Of a stretch of DNA of 64,000 bases, positions 32,585 to 45,795 are shown piece after piece. The position numbers were made by a program, and so were the translations under genes. Each line of letters begins with the position of its first letter. The first letter of the stretch is position 1. The notes beneath the pieces were generated by a model. The model saw only the letters and a program-made list of their open reading frames with translations. It had not been told where the DNA came from and did not search any database. The DNA is from Bugulina stolonifera (lineage: Eukaryota; Bryozoa; Gymnolaemata; Cheilostomatida; Bugulidae), in assembly GCA_935421135.1 (NCBI GenBank), contig OW285187.1:36334818-36398817 (forward strand), in the 5' to 3' direction.

Positions 32585-34048
32585 CAGTGAAACTTGCTTA
32601 ATTCAAGCTTCAAGAGACAGCCATAATTGGTTTGAATTAGGCCTGAGTTTGTGATATGAATCATATGATCACTCATTTTGACTTCAGTGCCTACTCGACA
32701 AATAATACTATAAATGCAGTAGCACATATCAACTTTCATTTGCTTCAGCTGTGAATACAATGAAGGAAAGATAGGTTTTACCATGGCAGCTTCCTATTAA
32801 ATAGAACTTTATGTAATGTAAATGGTTAGTTCACTCAAAACTGCAACACTGCAGATGGGGCAACAGGTTATTCATCACATATGCAAGATAACAGTATGAA
32901 AGCGTATTTAGCTAAGGAACAGTAAAGCAATCAGTGGATTTTCCCAGTTTAGCTTGAGAAGAAGCATATTGCTGCAATCAGGGCTGTAGCGCCCTAAGAA
33001 ATGTTGGTGGGCCAAAATATTAGGCCAGGGAGCCGCCTAGGCCCCCTGGCGAGGTCCGGGACAGCGCCCCGGCCGCCGACGCCCTGAGAGTGTTTTTCGG
33101 AAAAATAGAGCAAATTTGAAGCAGTTCAGGTTTATGAAATATACCTGTGTAATAACATTAAATATAACCCAGCCTCATATATATATATGCATATACATGT
33201 ATACATTGTATCTGTTCACAATTATGACTGAACATAAATCATTCAACTCTAACGACATTTACAAATACTTTACTCCTTTACAATGATGAAAAACATGCAA
33301 TGAAATGAAGTAGAGCTAACGAATCTACAAAAAGCAGCTGAAAGCATGTGTTTCTTTCCTACCATAGAGATATTTCTTATTTCTCCCTATAAGATTGAAT
33401 GCCTAAGTAAATATATTGACAACAATGTAGGGCAGACTGATAGCCGATTCCAAAAAAGGTTGTTCAATTGAAAACTAATGTAATTGTTTAGATTTTCAAG
33501 GTTTATATTTTTTAACACACCCAGTACATGGACTGTGTATACTTCTTATACTGTATACTGAAATAGTCTTGAAATTTAGATTTATCTCCTCTGACAGTTA
33601 TCCAATATCTAAAATGTTACATAATTGCAGTTAAGTACGGTAGTATTTAGAATTTCCTGATATAAAAATGTTTAGCACACTTATTATTACCATATCCTTA
33701 CATATTTTGTAAACCCCGCGAATAGGAAAGTGGAAGAAACTTTAAACACCGATCTGACCATGATATTAAATTGACTACATTTCGACTTTGCCATGCCAAA
33801 TGTTGTGACGGCCAGGCCGCACGGCCGTATAGGGCACTACGGCCCTGGCTGCAGTAACTACTAGTAGCTATTATTAACTTATTATCTTTGATTATAGTGT
33901 GAGCCTAAGCGGCGTGAAGTTTGAATTACAGATGATAAGTTTGAATTATCTGAACCCATTTTTATAGTGCTCAACAGAGACCAAGGCTAATAGTTTGAAT
34001 TAACCAAGTTTTTGAATTATCCAAGGTAGAATTAAGCAAGTTCCACTG
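32585..34048. mobile_element. pogo/mariner-type MITE interrupted by a hAT element
   Basis: Terminal inverted repeats begin CAGTGAAACTTGCTTAATTC and, on the other end, CAGTGGAACTTGCTTAATTC. A TA dinucleotide flanks both sides (32583-32584 and 34049-34050). A shorter copy lies at 61104-61744, and the two share internal sequence (for example CCATAATTGGTTTGAATTAG). No transposase is encoded. The size excess over the second copy is explained by the insertion at 32979-33847. Confidence 0.87.
32979..33847. mobile_element. hAT-type element nested in the MITE
   Basis: Inverted ends CAGGGCTGTAGCGCC and CAGGGCCGTAGTGCC, with 8-bp flanks GCTGCAAT (32971-32978) and GCTGCAGT (33848-33855) that differ at one base. 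The uninterrupted copy at 61104-61744 shows the empty site near 61520. No transposase ORF remains. Confidence 0.85.
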
Positions 34049-34076
34049 TATCTCTAAGAAAATGTAGTAGTAATAG

Positions 34077-35087
34077 TGTAATGTTTTCAGTGTTTATTTA
34101 CATGCGGGTGCCGAGGGCACGAGCATGGGAAGGGCTTGGAAGTTGGTAGAGGACGACCAAGTGACCTTTCCCACATTACATAAAATAGTGAACAGTTATT
34201 AGGTGCTCATGTTATCATGTATCTGGCGTAGGCCGATGCTGAGACTCATTAAAGAGTCCAGGGTCGACGTAGGTCTTGTAGACTTTATACTCCAGAGGAG
34301 TGCAATGAAAGATCTGATATTCTAGGAACTTAATCCCGACGCTAGATTCATATAGAATCCGGAATCGACCTAAGTCGTAGAAGTGGTGTAGAGATAGACT
34401 TAAATGAGGATGGGGATGAACTCGAGCCGTATGGATCTATGGATCCGCCGGTGGAGTTACCCGCCTACAAGAGTAAGCCTCTATAGGTTTGAGTTAAGAG
34501 ATGTTGCTTTATTAGAGCGCAATCAGCAACTGATTTCATACAGAAAATGTGCTTCCTTATATACTAAATCTACTTCCGGCAAAAAGAGGCCGATAGCCGA
34601 TAAGGTATCGGCTGGCCGATAAGGTATCGGGTCCGGAACTGATGCAACAACATGGATGGTTTCACCCGACGTCGGCCACAAAAAGAGTCGGCCTTGGCAC
34701 AAAAGGTGCTTACAATGGTCCGTAATGGAAAGTATAATATAAGTATGAGCCTATTCCAAGATATCGACTTTAAAAAGTACATGGTAAAAGACTCAGTTTA
34801 ATACAATCAGATAAGAGAAGATAATTGCTTATAATATGTGAGAAAAACCAAGTGTAATGGCAATAATCTGATTGGTGGATAACAATAATAGAGCACACGA
34901 TAAGTGGTTGATTATAATATAGTATAAGCATGCATGTATAATAATTGTACAAGGTAAGACAATAATGCATGAATGAATAATATGGATAAGTGTCAATACA
35001 TGTATGTATATGAATGATTATGTAAACAATGTTAATGCATATAAGTACAAGAACTCAGTCTATGTCCAGGCAGGCTGTTTCACCACA
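34077..35087 (-). mobile_element. Solo LTR of a related retrotransposon family
   Basis: 1011 bp. On the plus strand it starts TGTAATGTTTTCAGTG and ends TTTCACCACA, like the LTRs at 8095-12989. A 4-bp duplication ATAG flanks it (34073-34076 and 35088-35091). Shared inner blocks include CTTCCGGC, GACGTCGG and GCTTACAATGGTCC. TTTATT near 34510 gives AATAAA on the minus strand. No internal region remains. Confidence 0.82.
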
Positions 35088-35091
35088 ATAG

Positions 35092-36866
35092 ACTAGCACA
35101 ACAGTATGAATAAAATGGTATACACAACTTAGGTTGCCAGACGTTTCGATTGACCAGGATTGTTCTTAAATTATCCTTCAAATACGAAGACATCCTTGCC
35201 ACTTGATTATTGAAAAAAGCATGTGCTCTTCTTAAAAACTTTTTTCCGAATTAAAATTCTTCAATTCTCAAAATATTTTTCTAATTCTTTGATTCTGTAG
35301 GAAGTTCAAAACAGGTTTCATTCAATGATGTATACATGTCATATCAGTCCCAATCTGCAGGTTGTGTTTGGCTATATTGATTGAATGGGTAATTGGCCCA
35401 ACCTGTAGAACTTAATAAAAATGCAGAGCTTCCAAATCCAATCCTATGGAATGTTACAAACCTTTCAAACACACGTTTTTTCAGAACAGTTTTGCCATCA
35501 AGTCAACATTGAGCAGGAGGTGGTCTAACATGAGATTAAATACACCATTATTGTTATAATTATTGCTTCATAATTTGAATTAGCTTCAAATTTGACAATA
35601 TTATTTACATTGCCATACTTTAATTTCTTATCAAGTGTTTTAAATTTTGATATACTGCTATCCTATATTGGTATTTATAATTAATATTTCTTAGAAACAA
35701 ACCACCAGCATACATTACTAACATTACTAGACATTATTGCATAACCAAATAAAATCCATATTGACGGCATGTAACATGGCGCTACATTTAAGTAAAAATG
35801 GCCCCCTGTTCAGCAATATGCAATATATATAACCTTGCATCCAGAAAGACTGCACAAGAATAAAAATATTAGTTTATAGAAGGGCTTTAGTAGTTAAAAA
35901 TAGTAGTAAGGATTAAAATGCCATAAAGCCCTAAAGCCAGTGGCATGTATCACACTGGAGATATTACCACTGCACAAGCACACAAGGAGTTGCCAGCCTT
36001 ACATTTGTAATGCCATGTACATGTTAGTATGTATTCTGAGAATTATCATCTGTACTGTTGCTAGTATATCAGTGTTGTATAACTGCTATAGCTTTGCCTG
36101 TTCAACAATGAAATAATTATACAACACAACAGAATTTTTGCCTTAAAGTTTTAGATATTCTTTTGGAAAGTTGCGTGCAGTTTTAATACCTGGTGGAACT
36201 GTGCCAAGCATTTCACCAGGTACCTAGGTCACCTGATCTACTAGTCATGCCCGTAGTATCGCCATTCCTATGTCTAAACCATCTATCATCCGCAGCTAAT
36301 TTTAGCAACCAATTACAGTCAAAGCTATATTTATAATTATTTCTATTGGTTATCAGGGACTCATAAAATATGCAGATTGGAGTGTTTAGGTCACCATAAC
36401 CACTGTAGGAGGTATAATAGATACCCTACAATATAACCATTGGGTAGATGATACAATATAGTAGTACTACAATGTGTCATAGGTATAATAGATACCCTAC
36501 AATATAACCATTGGGTAGATGATACAATATAGTAGTACTACAATGTGTCATAGGTTTACATAGTAGATTGCTCAGAGCTGCCTAAATATTACACAGTGTA
36601 CCATGTGTAGGTACCTTCCCACTGCATACTCTCACCACATCACATGTACACCTACATGTAATACATAACATGTTTAATGTTCACAGTCAACAACAATCTA
36701 GTGTTTAAGAAGGACAAAAGCCAATTAGCTAATACCAAGTGTAGTTCTAGAATATACTGCGTACTTATTACAATGTAGTTTACCATGGAGTACAATGGCT
36801 CACACAAACACAAGGGATATACCAATGAATACAGTGAATATAAAACAGTACTCCTACCCTCTATAA
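35092..36866. other. AT-rich intergenic DNA
   Basis: No exon or RNA gene is visible. A ~70-bp segment (GTATAATAGATACCCTACAA … ACAATGTGTCAT) is duplicated in tandem at about 36412-36555. Confidence 0.6.
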
Positions 36867-37616
36867 CAGGGGTTCCCAACCTTTTTAAGCCCATGTACCC
36901 CTTAGCAGTCATGTAGCAAATAATGTACCCCTTTGTTGCGAACAATGCACCCCTTTGTAAAACCGTGTTTAACCAATGATATCTTTGATTTAATTTGATT
37001 AATTAGTGTCTTCGCGACCTCTTGGACGGACCAGAGTTTCAAATAAAAATTCCAAGATGGCCGTCCGGCCTAGGCCACAAGGGCCCTTGGCCTGGGATTT
37101 TGCTTGGCCAGACGAAAACATCCCTAGCTCATCGGTACAACTGGGTTTTCGCACGAAAATGAGGATTTTCCTTCGGCCCAGGCCGATGTATTCCCAAATC
37201 TGTGACGGATGCGTGCAGGAAAAGTTTTTCCCAGTTGGCCTGTGCCCAGAATTTAGGTCTCGAAGGCACTAATTATTATATATGCATACATTATCAAAAT
37301 GTGTCACTTAAACAGGTAAATAAATGCAGTGTGATAGGGAATTTTTATTTAAATAAATTATTTAATGATAACTACATAATATAACTTTCATCGATTATAG
37401 TGTTTTATGGCTTTCACATTGGTTTAGCTCAACTTTATTTGCATCAGTGAACCATTAGAAGTTCAGTTTAGTAATAGATAATGGTAATTCATAACTGATA
37501 GTCTGTAGCTGAAAATCACTGTTAAAAATATTATCAAGTTGATAAATTGTTTTCTACCCTCTATATTTCTAAAATGTACCCCTAGGGGTACATGTACCCC
37601 AGGTTGAGAACCCCTG
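36867..37616. mobile_element. hAT-type MITE
   Basis: Inverted ends CAGGGGTTCCCAACCT and CAGGGGTTCTCAACCT, with a perfect 8-bp duplication CTCTATAA (36859-36866 and 37617-37624). Subterminal regions carry several GTACCCCTT repeats. The interior has a GC-rich segment with CTTGGACGG and GGCCCAGGCC but no transposase. Confidence 0.92.
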
Positions 37617-38206
37617 CTCTATAAAGTAGTCAGTCAGCCAGTAAGTCAGTCATGTAGACGTACATGTGTTATTATTACCAAGGCTTTAGGTTCATCAGAC
37701 CTCAGTGTTTAACAGGAGACAGTCATACATTACTCTTCCTGTCTCATACACTGTCTGGTCTACCCATGCAAGATAACATGGATGACTAGCATATGCACTG
37801 TACTATGTACTGTGGTATGTACTGCCGTATGCACTGCCGTATGCATTGCCGTATGCACTGTCGAATGGCTGTTTCTTACTTCTTTCCTCCAAACCGCACC
37901 ATTTCCACACATCAGTTTAATCATGATTAAAGATGGAATGGTATGACTTACACAATTCCCAATTAAATTTCTTCAGCATGTCCAGTTGTTGATGAATACA
38001 AGGCGTGGCCCTAATGAGTCAAAATGATGATTGATTGTATTAGTAGATATGTCAATGAAGGTAGGAAATGCCTGTTTAAATAGATCTAATAGAGCAATAT
38101 CATTCCAATAGAGGAAGTCATCTATTACTCCATAGCTCTCACTGCTTTAGCCAATGCTGTACAGAACATTAACTCTTTGTTCGAAGCAGAAGTAAGTTGT
38201 TTAGAA

Positions 38207-41200
38207 ATGAAGTTGATTTTGCTGACCCTTCTCTCCTCTGTGCTGCTGGCAGCCGGTTATCCAAGCGGAGCTCCAGACGACTCCTGTGCTACTTTCAGAC
38301 CATTCCATGTCAACAGAACCACTGGACAACCGTTCAACGCTCTCAATGACAATGATGATGGAACAGGACCGAGTGACGTAGAGTGTCCCTACCAAATCTC
38401 GTACAGCAGAAAGTTCACACCTGGTCAACCAATTACATGTAAGTAGGACAATATTCTTCTCTGTTGAATAATTTTGATCGGAGCCATCCATATGGTACGA
38501 TAGTTGAGAATGAGAGAAGAGCCCATAATTATGTTTAAAGTCGGCATAAATGCCTGTATTATATAAATGTATGTTCACTGTTCTACTACTAATTGAAGTG
38601 ACCATCTCAACAAAGAGCAGCAACGACTACTTCAGAGGTTTCATGCTCTCCATTGTGAGCCAAGAGACAGATGAAACAGGACTGTCCCAGTTTGCCTCAG
38701 TTGGAGAATTCAACAGTTCAGCGAAGACTATTTGTGGAGGAAGCACTGCTACGCATAGCAATGGAGACAGAAGGACCTCTGAACAGCTCGTCTGGACAGC
38801 TCCGGCCAACGCATCGAGACAGACCTTTGATATTTGGTGGGTTTTGATATACGAATAGTTCTTTCGCTCCTCTTTTCTGTAATAAAACTCTGAATTGTTG
38901 TGTATTGTGTACACGGACACAGAACTACATGTACATGTACACAGACACAGAACTACATGTACATGTACACGGACACAGAACTACATGTACATGTACATGT
39001 ACATGTATGTCATGAAACAATCTGTGGCTCTAATTTAATGTTCCAAACAACACCTGCTTCCACAAGGCATGTTGTTATGATTAAAACCTGTTGATAGTTA
39101 GCAAGTTGGTAGGGATACCGGATGACCACAGGTCACACTGTGTGGTAAGATTGTTCTCTGTTTCTGATAGGCTGACGGTGGCCAAGTCCTACTCCAGGTA
39201 CTGGGTGCAATGTGCCGATATAGACCTGCCAGCTATAGATGCAGAGGAGACATCAGCCACCACCACCCCCCACAGCATCACCACCACCCGAGTGAACTCT
39301 CCAAATGGCCCTGATATTTTGATACCCAAAGAGGATACCAGACCATTTAACAAAGAGATCAGCATTCTCAGTGGTATCAACAACAATAACAAACACAGTA
39401 ACCGTAGCAACCAGAACCATGGACACGGTGATCATGGTAAAGACGGTCATACACATGCCGACGGCAAGGACCACGATCACGTGGGGAGAAGTAGCAGTGA
39501 TGGTACGTATGTGTGACAGATGTGCTGTATGTTGTACACATAGTATGTGTGTTTGACATATGTGCTGTGTGTTGTACACATAATATATGTGTGACAGATA
39601 TGCTGTATGTTGTACACATAGTATGTGTGTTTAACAGATGTACTGTATGTTGTACACATAGTATGTGTGTTTAACAGATATGCTGTATGTTGTACACATA
39701 GTATTTGTGTTTAACAGATGTACTGTATGTTGTACACATACAGTAACATGTGTGTTTAACAGATGTGCTGTGTGTTGTACACATACAGTAACATGTGTGT
39801 TTAACAGATGTGCTGTGTGTTGTACACATACAGTAACATGTGTACAACACCAAGTGTAGCACTACATTAACTCGTATACTGTCTGTGAATAATTCCAGTT
39901 TCAGCGCTGTTCTGATGAGGTCTCTTTTGGCAGTCAGCAGTCTCACATCAATAAATTATAACACTTGTTTGAAGATGTCAGTGTGGGTAAATAATAGAGC
40001 GTAGTTCTAAACACTTTTTGTCCATTTGTTTCCCAATATTCTGGTAACTACACTGTTATTACTTTCTATCATACAACATTTACGGACATTTTTTCACAGT
40101 TTATTGAAATATGCAGCAGAGTGATTGTTTGAATATATTACACACATACTTGTAGATCTGGTATGACATCTATAGGGTGTATAATACTATACTATATATT
40201 ATATATTACACACATACTTGTAGATCTGGTATGACATCTATAGGGTGTATAATACTATACCATATATTATATATTACACACATACTTGTAGATCTGGTAT
40301 GACATCTATAGGGTGTATAATACTATACCATATATTATATATTACACACATACTTGTAGATCTGGTATGACATCTATAGGGTGTATAATACTATACCATA
40401 TATATATATTACACACATACTTGTAGATCTGGTATGACATCTATAGGGTGTATAATACTATACCATATATTATATATTACACACATACTTGTAGATCTGG
40501 TATGACATCTATAGGGTGTATAATACTATACCATATATTATATATTACACACATACTTGTAGATCTGGTATGACATCTATAGGGTGTATAATACTATACC
40601 ATATATTATATATTACACACATACTTGTAGATCTGGTATGACATCTATAGGGTGTATAATACTATACCATATATATATATATTACACACATACTTGTAGA
40701 TCTGGTATGACATCTATAGGGTGTATAATACTATACCATATATTATATTACACACATACTTGTAGATCTGGTATGACATCTATAGGGTGTATAATACTAT
40801 TTACTATATATATATATTACACACATACTTGTAGATCTGGTATGATATCTATAGGGTGTATAATACTATACTATATATATATATATATTGCACACATACT
40901 TGTAGACCTGGTATGACATCTAATAGGGTGTATAATACTGTACCATATATATATATTACACACATACTTGTAGATCTGGTATGACATCTATAGGGTGTAT
41001 AATACTATACCATATATATATATTACACACATACTTGTAGATCCGGTATGACATCTATAGGGTGTATAATACTGTACCATATATTATATTACACACATAC
41101 TTGTAGATCTGGTATGATATCTATAGGGTGTATAATACTATACTATATATATATATTACACACATACTTGTAGATCTGGCATGACATCTATAGGGTGTAT

Positions 41201-42562
41201 AATACTATACTATATATATATATTACACACATATTTGTAGATCTGGCATGACATCTATAGGGTGTATAATACTGTACCATATATTATATTACACACATAC
41301 TTGTAGACCTGGTATGACATCTATAGGGTGTATAATACTATACCATATTAAATAATCATATTATACCCAGAGGTAGTGTGTATAATCTGTAGTGTGTGCC
41401 ATGCATGTGAAGAGAAACCATGAGTGCACCACTTGGTACAAACTATGATCATGTTATATATTCCTAATTAAGTTATTATTTAGTAAAGTAGGAAGTAGGT
41501 TTAATTTAGAGTATATGGATGTTATTACACAGCTCATGCATATTTATGGGTAATATAAACATTAGGTAGCCCTATAAATAACACTGTTTAATTAAAATCT
41601 GTCATAATTCATATAAAATGTGAGAATGGGAACCCAGACTGGAATTTCACATCAACTTTACCAATCAGTATGTGCATTAGATATACTAGATACACTACCA
41701 TATATGCAGTATACTACCTAGCAGCAACTATCCTACCTGTATATGTACATTGTACATACATGTTCGTGTATATGTTAATGTCACACATAGGCCTACAACA
41801 CTGTACGTGTATATATACAAGTACATATGTATGTTAGTGTTACCATACAGTGACTATTCTACCCTAATTGTTACCACGCAGTGACTATCCTTCTTGTAGA
41901 AGACCAATCAGCTCTGGTAAGGGAAGAGGACAGCCTCGTGAGCACAAGTAGTGAAGATATAAACAGCGAAGGAAAAGATGAAAGTGGAAACAGCAATGAG
42001 AACTCCGTTGGTAAGACTAGTTTATTTACAGATCAAAGAATTTAACTAAAATATGGTTTTACTTTTATTACAATACAAACACACAATGTTCCTATCTTAG
42101 GTTGTGAAATTAATGGAAGTAGATTAGATGTACATGTATATGACACAGCATACCAAAAGTGATGTATTACATAGCGATGTTGAAAGTGATTGGGGGGGGA
42201 GGGAGGAAAGGGATGGACTGTATTACATAGTGATATTGAAACTGATCGGGGAAGGGGTGGAATGTGTCGCTGTACCCCTTCCTGGCTTACATGATAAGAG
42301 AATTTAGGTTGTTATTGATATTCTTATTGTAGACATTTCAGACAACAGATCTGGATCAAGTTTAAATAGTGATGAAAAGGAAACAAGGAGGCAAAAATAT
42401 TTGAAGAAAGGAATTGATAACTTTGACACAGACATCAAGCAGTTCCTGAAGGGAGTCGGAAAGAGCCATCTGCTGGGAAAAGGAAACTCAGCGTCTATGC
42501 TGACTAATGTTGGTCTTGTATTGTCAGTCATACTCGGAGCAGTGCTAGCAGTGGTTGTGTAA
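38207..42562 (+). CDS. Secreted Reeler-domain protein with His/Asp-rich linker and GPI-type tail
   Basis: Exons 38207-38438, 38599-38836, 39171-39502, 41900-42010, 42333-42562. Phases are 1, 2, 1, 1 and the total of 1143 bp gives 380 aa. The start MKLILLTLLSSVLLAAG is a signal peptide. Residues ~18-165 are a Reeler domain: YPSGAPDDSC, HVNRTTGQP, FRGFMLSI, then THSNGD, LVWTAPA and a closing YWVQC, with several Cys and N-glycosylation sites. A Thr/Ser/Asn linker with a short His/Gly/Asp-rich run (NHGHGDHGKDG) follows. Exon 4 is an acidic 37-residue Ser/Glu/Asp module. Exon 5 carries DISDNRSGSSL, FLKGVGK and a C-terminal hydrophobic tail typical of GPI-anchor signals. That exon is homologous to the last exon of the 46525-48224 gene. 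Further small exons in the repeat-filled 2.4-kb intron cannot be excluded. Confidence 0.82.
39505..39855. repeat. ~40-bp intronic minisatellite, ~8 copies
   Basis: The unit contains AACAGATGTGCTGTATGTTG and TACACATAGTATGTGTG. It starts at the donor GTACGTATGTGTGAC of exon 39171-39502. Later units gain a CAGTAACAT insertion. Confidence 0.88.
40140..41350. repeat. ~65-70-bp intronic minisatellite, ~18 copies
   Basis: The unit contains ACACATACTTGTAGATCTGG, TATGACATCTATAGGGTGTA and a variable ATATAT tract. It lies inside the third intron of the Reeler gene. Length variation sits in the TA tract. Confidence 0.93.
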
Positions 42563-42571
42563 TACATGCAC

Positions 42572-42764
42572 GTCGTGTGTCCCACCATGCTGTTATGTTA
42601 TGGAGAACACCCCACCATGCTGTTATGTTATGAAAAACACCCCACCATGCAGTTGCGTTATGGAGAACACCCCACCATGCTGTTGTGCTATGGAGAATAT
42701 TATTTCATATCATCAAGTTATTCAGTTTTATATGTTTACAAAATAATTATTCTTTAATAATAAA
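42572..42764 (+). repeat. 30-bp repeat in the 3' UTR and polyadenylation signal
   Basis: Four copies of a unit with CACCATGCTGTTATGTTATG and GAGAACACC follow the Reeler-gene stop at once. AATAAA at 42759-42764 is a likely polyadenylation signal. Confidence 0.7.
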
Positions 42765-43039
42765 ACTATTTTTATTTTACCTGTTATTGATTCTTGTTAA
42801 AAATATTGCTGCACTTAATTAATTAAAACAACTTGTTACTTATACTGCAAATATATACATGCATGTGTATGTTACTTATACCGCAAATATATACATGTAT
42901 GTGTATGATATTTCGTGTATCTTGTTGCTTGTCCCATGCTAAGTGAGTTCATTTATACACAAAGTCCTATTGCAATTTAAGAATTGTGTGTGTATAGCCT
43001 GAGTGTGCAACTTAACAGTAAGAGTCCAGTCATAGAGAT

Positions 43040-44370
43040 TATGTATGACAGTATAGTGTGTAAATGAATGTGTAATACAATGTATGTATAACAGTACAGT
43101 GTATAAATGAATATGTAATACAATGTATGTATAACAGCATAGTGTGTAAATGAATGTGTAATACAATGTATGTATAACAGTATAGTGTATAAATGAATGT
43201 GTAATACAATGTGTGTATAACAGTACAGCGTATAAATGAATGTGTAATACAATGTATGTATAACAGTACAGCGTATAAATGAATGTGCAATACAATGTAT
43301 GTATAACAGTACAGTGTATAAATGAATACGTAATACAATGTATATATGACAGTATAGTGTATAAATGAATGTACAATACAATGTATGTATGACAGTACAG
43401 TGTATAAATGAATGGGTAATACAATGTATGTATAACAGTATAGTGTGTAAATGAATGTGTAATACAATGTATGTATGACAGTATAGTGTGTAAATGAATG
43501 TGTAATACAATGTATGTATGACTGTATAGTGTATAAATGAATGTGTAATACAATGTATGTATGACAGTATAGTGTATAAATGAATGTGTAATACAATGTA
43601 TGTATGACAGTATAGTGTATAAATGAATGTGTAATACAATGTGTGTATGACAGTATAGTGTATAAATGAATGTGCAATACAATGTATGTATGACAGTATA
43701 GTGTATAAATGAATGTACAATACAATGTATGTATGAAAGTACAGTGTGTAAATGAATGTGTAATACAATGTATGTATGACAGTACAGTGTATAAATGAAT
43801 GTGTAATACAATGTATGTATAACAGTACAGCGTATAAATGAATGTGCAATACAATGTATGTATAACAGTACAGTGTATAAATGAATATGTAATACAATGT
43901 ATATATGACAGTATAGTGTATAAATGAATGTGTAATACAATGTATGTATAACAGTACAGCGTATAAATGAATGTGCAATACAATGTATGTATAACAGTAC
44001 AGTGTATAAATGAATACGTAATACAATGTATATATGACAGTATAGTGTGTAAATGAATGTGTAATACAATGTATATATGACAGTATAGTGTGTAAATGAA
44101 TGTGTAATACAATGTATGTATGACAGTATAGTGTATAAATGAATATGTAGTACAATGTATATATGACAGTATAGTGTGTAAATGAATGTGTAATACAATG
44201 TATGTATGACAGTATAGTGTATAAATGAATGTGTAATACAATGTATGTATGACAGTATAGTGTATAAATGAATGTGTAATACAATGTGTGTATGACAGTA
44301 TAGTGTATAAATGAATATGTAATACAATGTATGTATGACAGTATAGTGTATAAATGAATGTGTAATACTG
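43040..44370. repeat. 43-bp minisatellite, ~31 copies
   Basis: The unit contains TAAATGAATGTGTAATACAA and TGTATGTATGACAGTATAGT. It is intergenic. Long minus-strand frames (400-480 codons of Tyr/Ile/His/Thr) arise from the repeat and carry no domain. Confidence 0.95.
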
Positions 44371-44779
44371 TGGATAATTATCATGTGAAGGAAACCACTA
44401 AATCAGTCACAGTCAGACATCAGAATGAGTTATCTAAACAGTAATATTATCGTACCAACTAACTGTACGTCACATGAGATGACAGGATATGCATGTACTA
44501 CATACTGTAGACTACCACACCCTAGTGACTACAGTATAACCACAGATGATGTTATACTGATGGCGTATAATAAATATATTTCATAAATATTTTTCAAAAA
44601 GTAACATTACATTTATTACAACTAATTAAATGGGCATTAGCATTAGACGAGAGAGGCACAGTAAATATATTGGGTGGAATGCTGGCAAAGGGAGGGAGGA
44701 CATACACATGCCATATAGTCATATAAACTGCACATACAATATATCCTACATATACACGTGTATATCATATTATCTAACC

Positions 44780-45200
44780 CAGGGATTCCCAACCTTTTGT
44801 TACCCTTTGGCAGTCATGTGGCAGTCATGTGGCAGTCATGTACCCCTTAGTAAAACTGAGTTTAATCAAGGATATCAATAATGTTAGTTTAATTTGATTA
44901 ATATGACTGTGTGCTGCATGTGTCATTTACAGTAAATACAGGTAAATACAGGTAAATACAGGTAAATACAGGTAAATACAGCTAAATACAGCTAAATACA
45001 GTCTGGTATAAAATGTTTATTCATTAAATTATTTAATGACAATTAATTTTATATGATGTTCATAGATTGCAGTTTGTGGATTTGTCACTGGTTTAGCTTA
45101 AATTCAACATGTTTATGTATTGATAGTCTGTATTTGAAAATTAAGACGATAACTTGAATTTCACCCCCTAGATTTGTACCCCAAGGGTACATTTCAGAAA
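44780..45200. mobile_element. Degenerate copy of the 36867-37616 hAT MITE
   Basis: It begins CAGGGATTCCCAACCTTTTG and shares GTACCCCTTAG, TTTAATTTGATTAAT and TTTAGCTTAAATTCAACATG with the better-preserved copy. The right terminus has decayed (GTACCCCAAGGGTACATTTC remains). It contains a 10-bp repeat (AGGTAAATAC, about 44935-45000). Confidence 0.75.
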
Positions 45201-45504
45201 TCTAAGGGGTGCAATAGAAATGTAACATATGCAAGCAATGCTAAGTGTTCAGCATGTATTCAGTATTAATAATTATCCACACGTTTGACCAGGTTCAAAT
45301 GGAGACGCTGGCTAACTGGTTCAATCTACATTATACATTGTATATAATTATCTGCCAGCTCCGACGTAAAGCAAAGTCAAATATTGGTTAGTGAGGTAGA
45401 GTACTCCGTACTGCAGTCCATTAATTCCTATTTTCCTCTGTATTTGCTGTTCTAGAGAAATCCTTGCCAGTGGCAGGAAATACATGTATTTTTGAACTGA
45501 ATTT

Positions 45505-45795
45505 GCGACAGCTCAAAACAGGACGTTTCAAAACCGGACAGTTCAACACCGGCCAGTTCGAACCCCTAGCCCCAAACCCCAACCACCAGATTTTAACTAA
45601 TTTTCATTTTTAATCTTATTTTTTTGATTTAATTAACTAAATTATTTAATTAGAATTAATTAACTGTGAGTTACGCCCTTCTATATTATAATCTACACAG
45701 TTTATAACTGTCCTGTTCCGAACTGTCCAATTTCAAACTGTCCTGTTTCGAACTGTCCGGTTGTGAAACGTCCTGTTTCGAACTGTCCCTTTGCC
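45505..45795. repeat. Foldback element with GACAGTT/AACTGTC arms
   Basis: The left arm (AAACAGGACGTTTCAAAACC then GGACAGTTC) pairs with the right arm (AACTGTCCGGTTGTGAAACG then TCCTGTTT). Each arm also has internal repeats of TTTCGAACTGTCC. It looks like a small inverted-repeat transposon; target duplications were not resolved. Confidence 0.6.

Noticed and set aside
42939..44384. Long minus-strand frames of 400-481 codons (Tyr/Ile/His/Thr-rich)
   Set aside because: Three overlapping frames of the same 43-bp array are all open, with no signal, domain or splice context.
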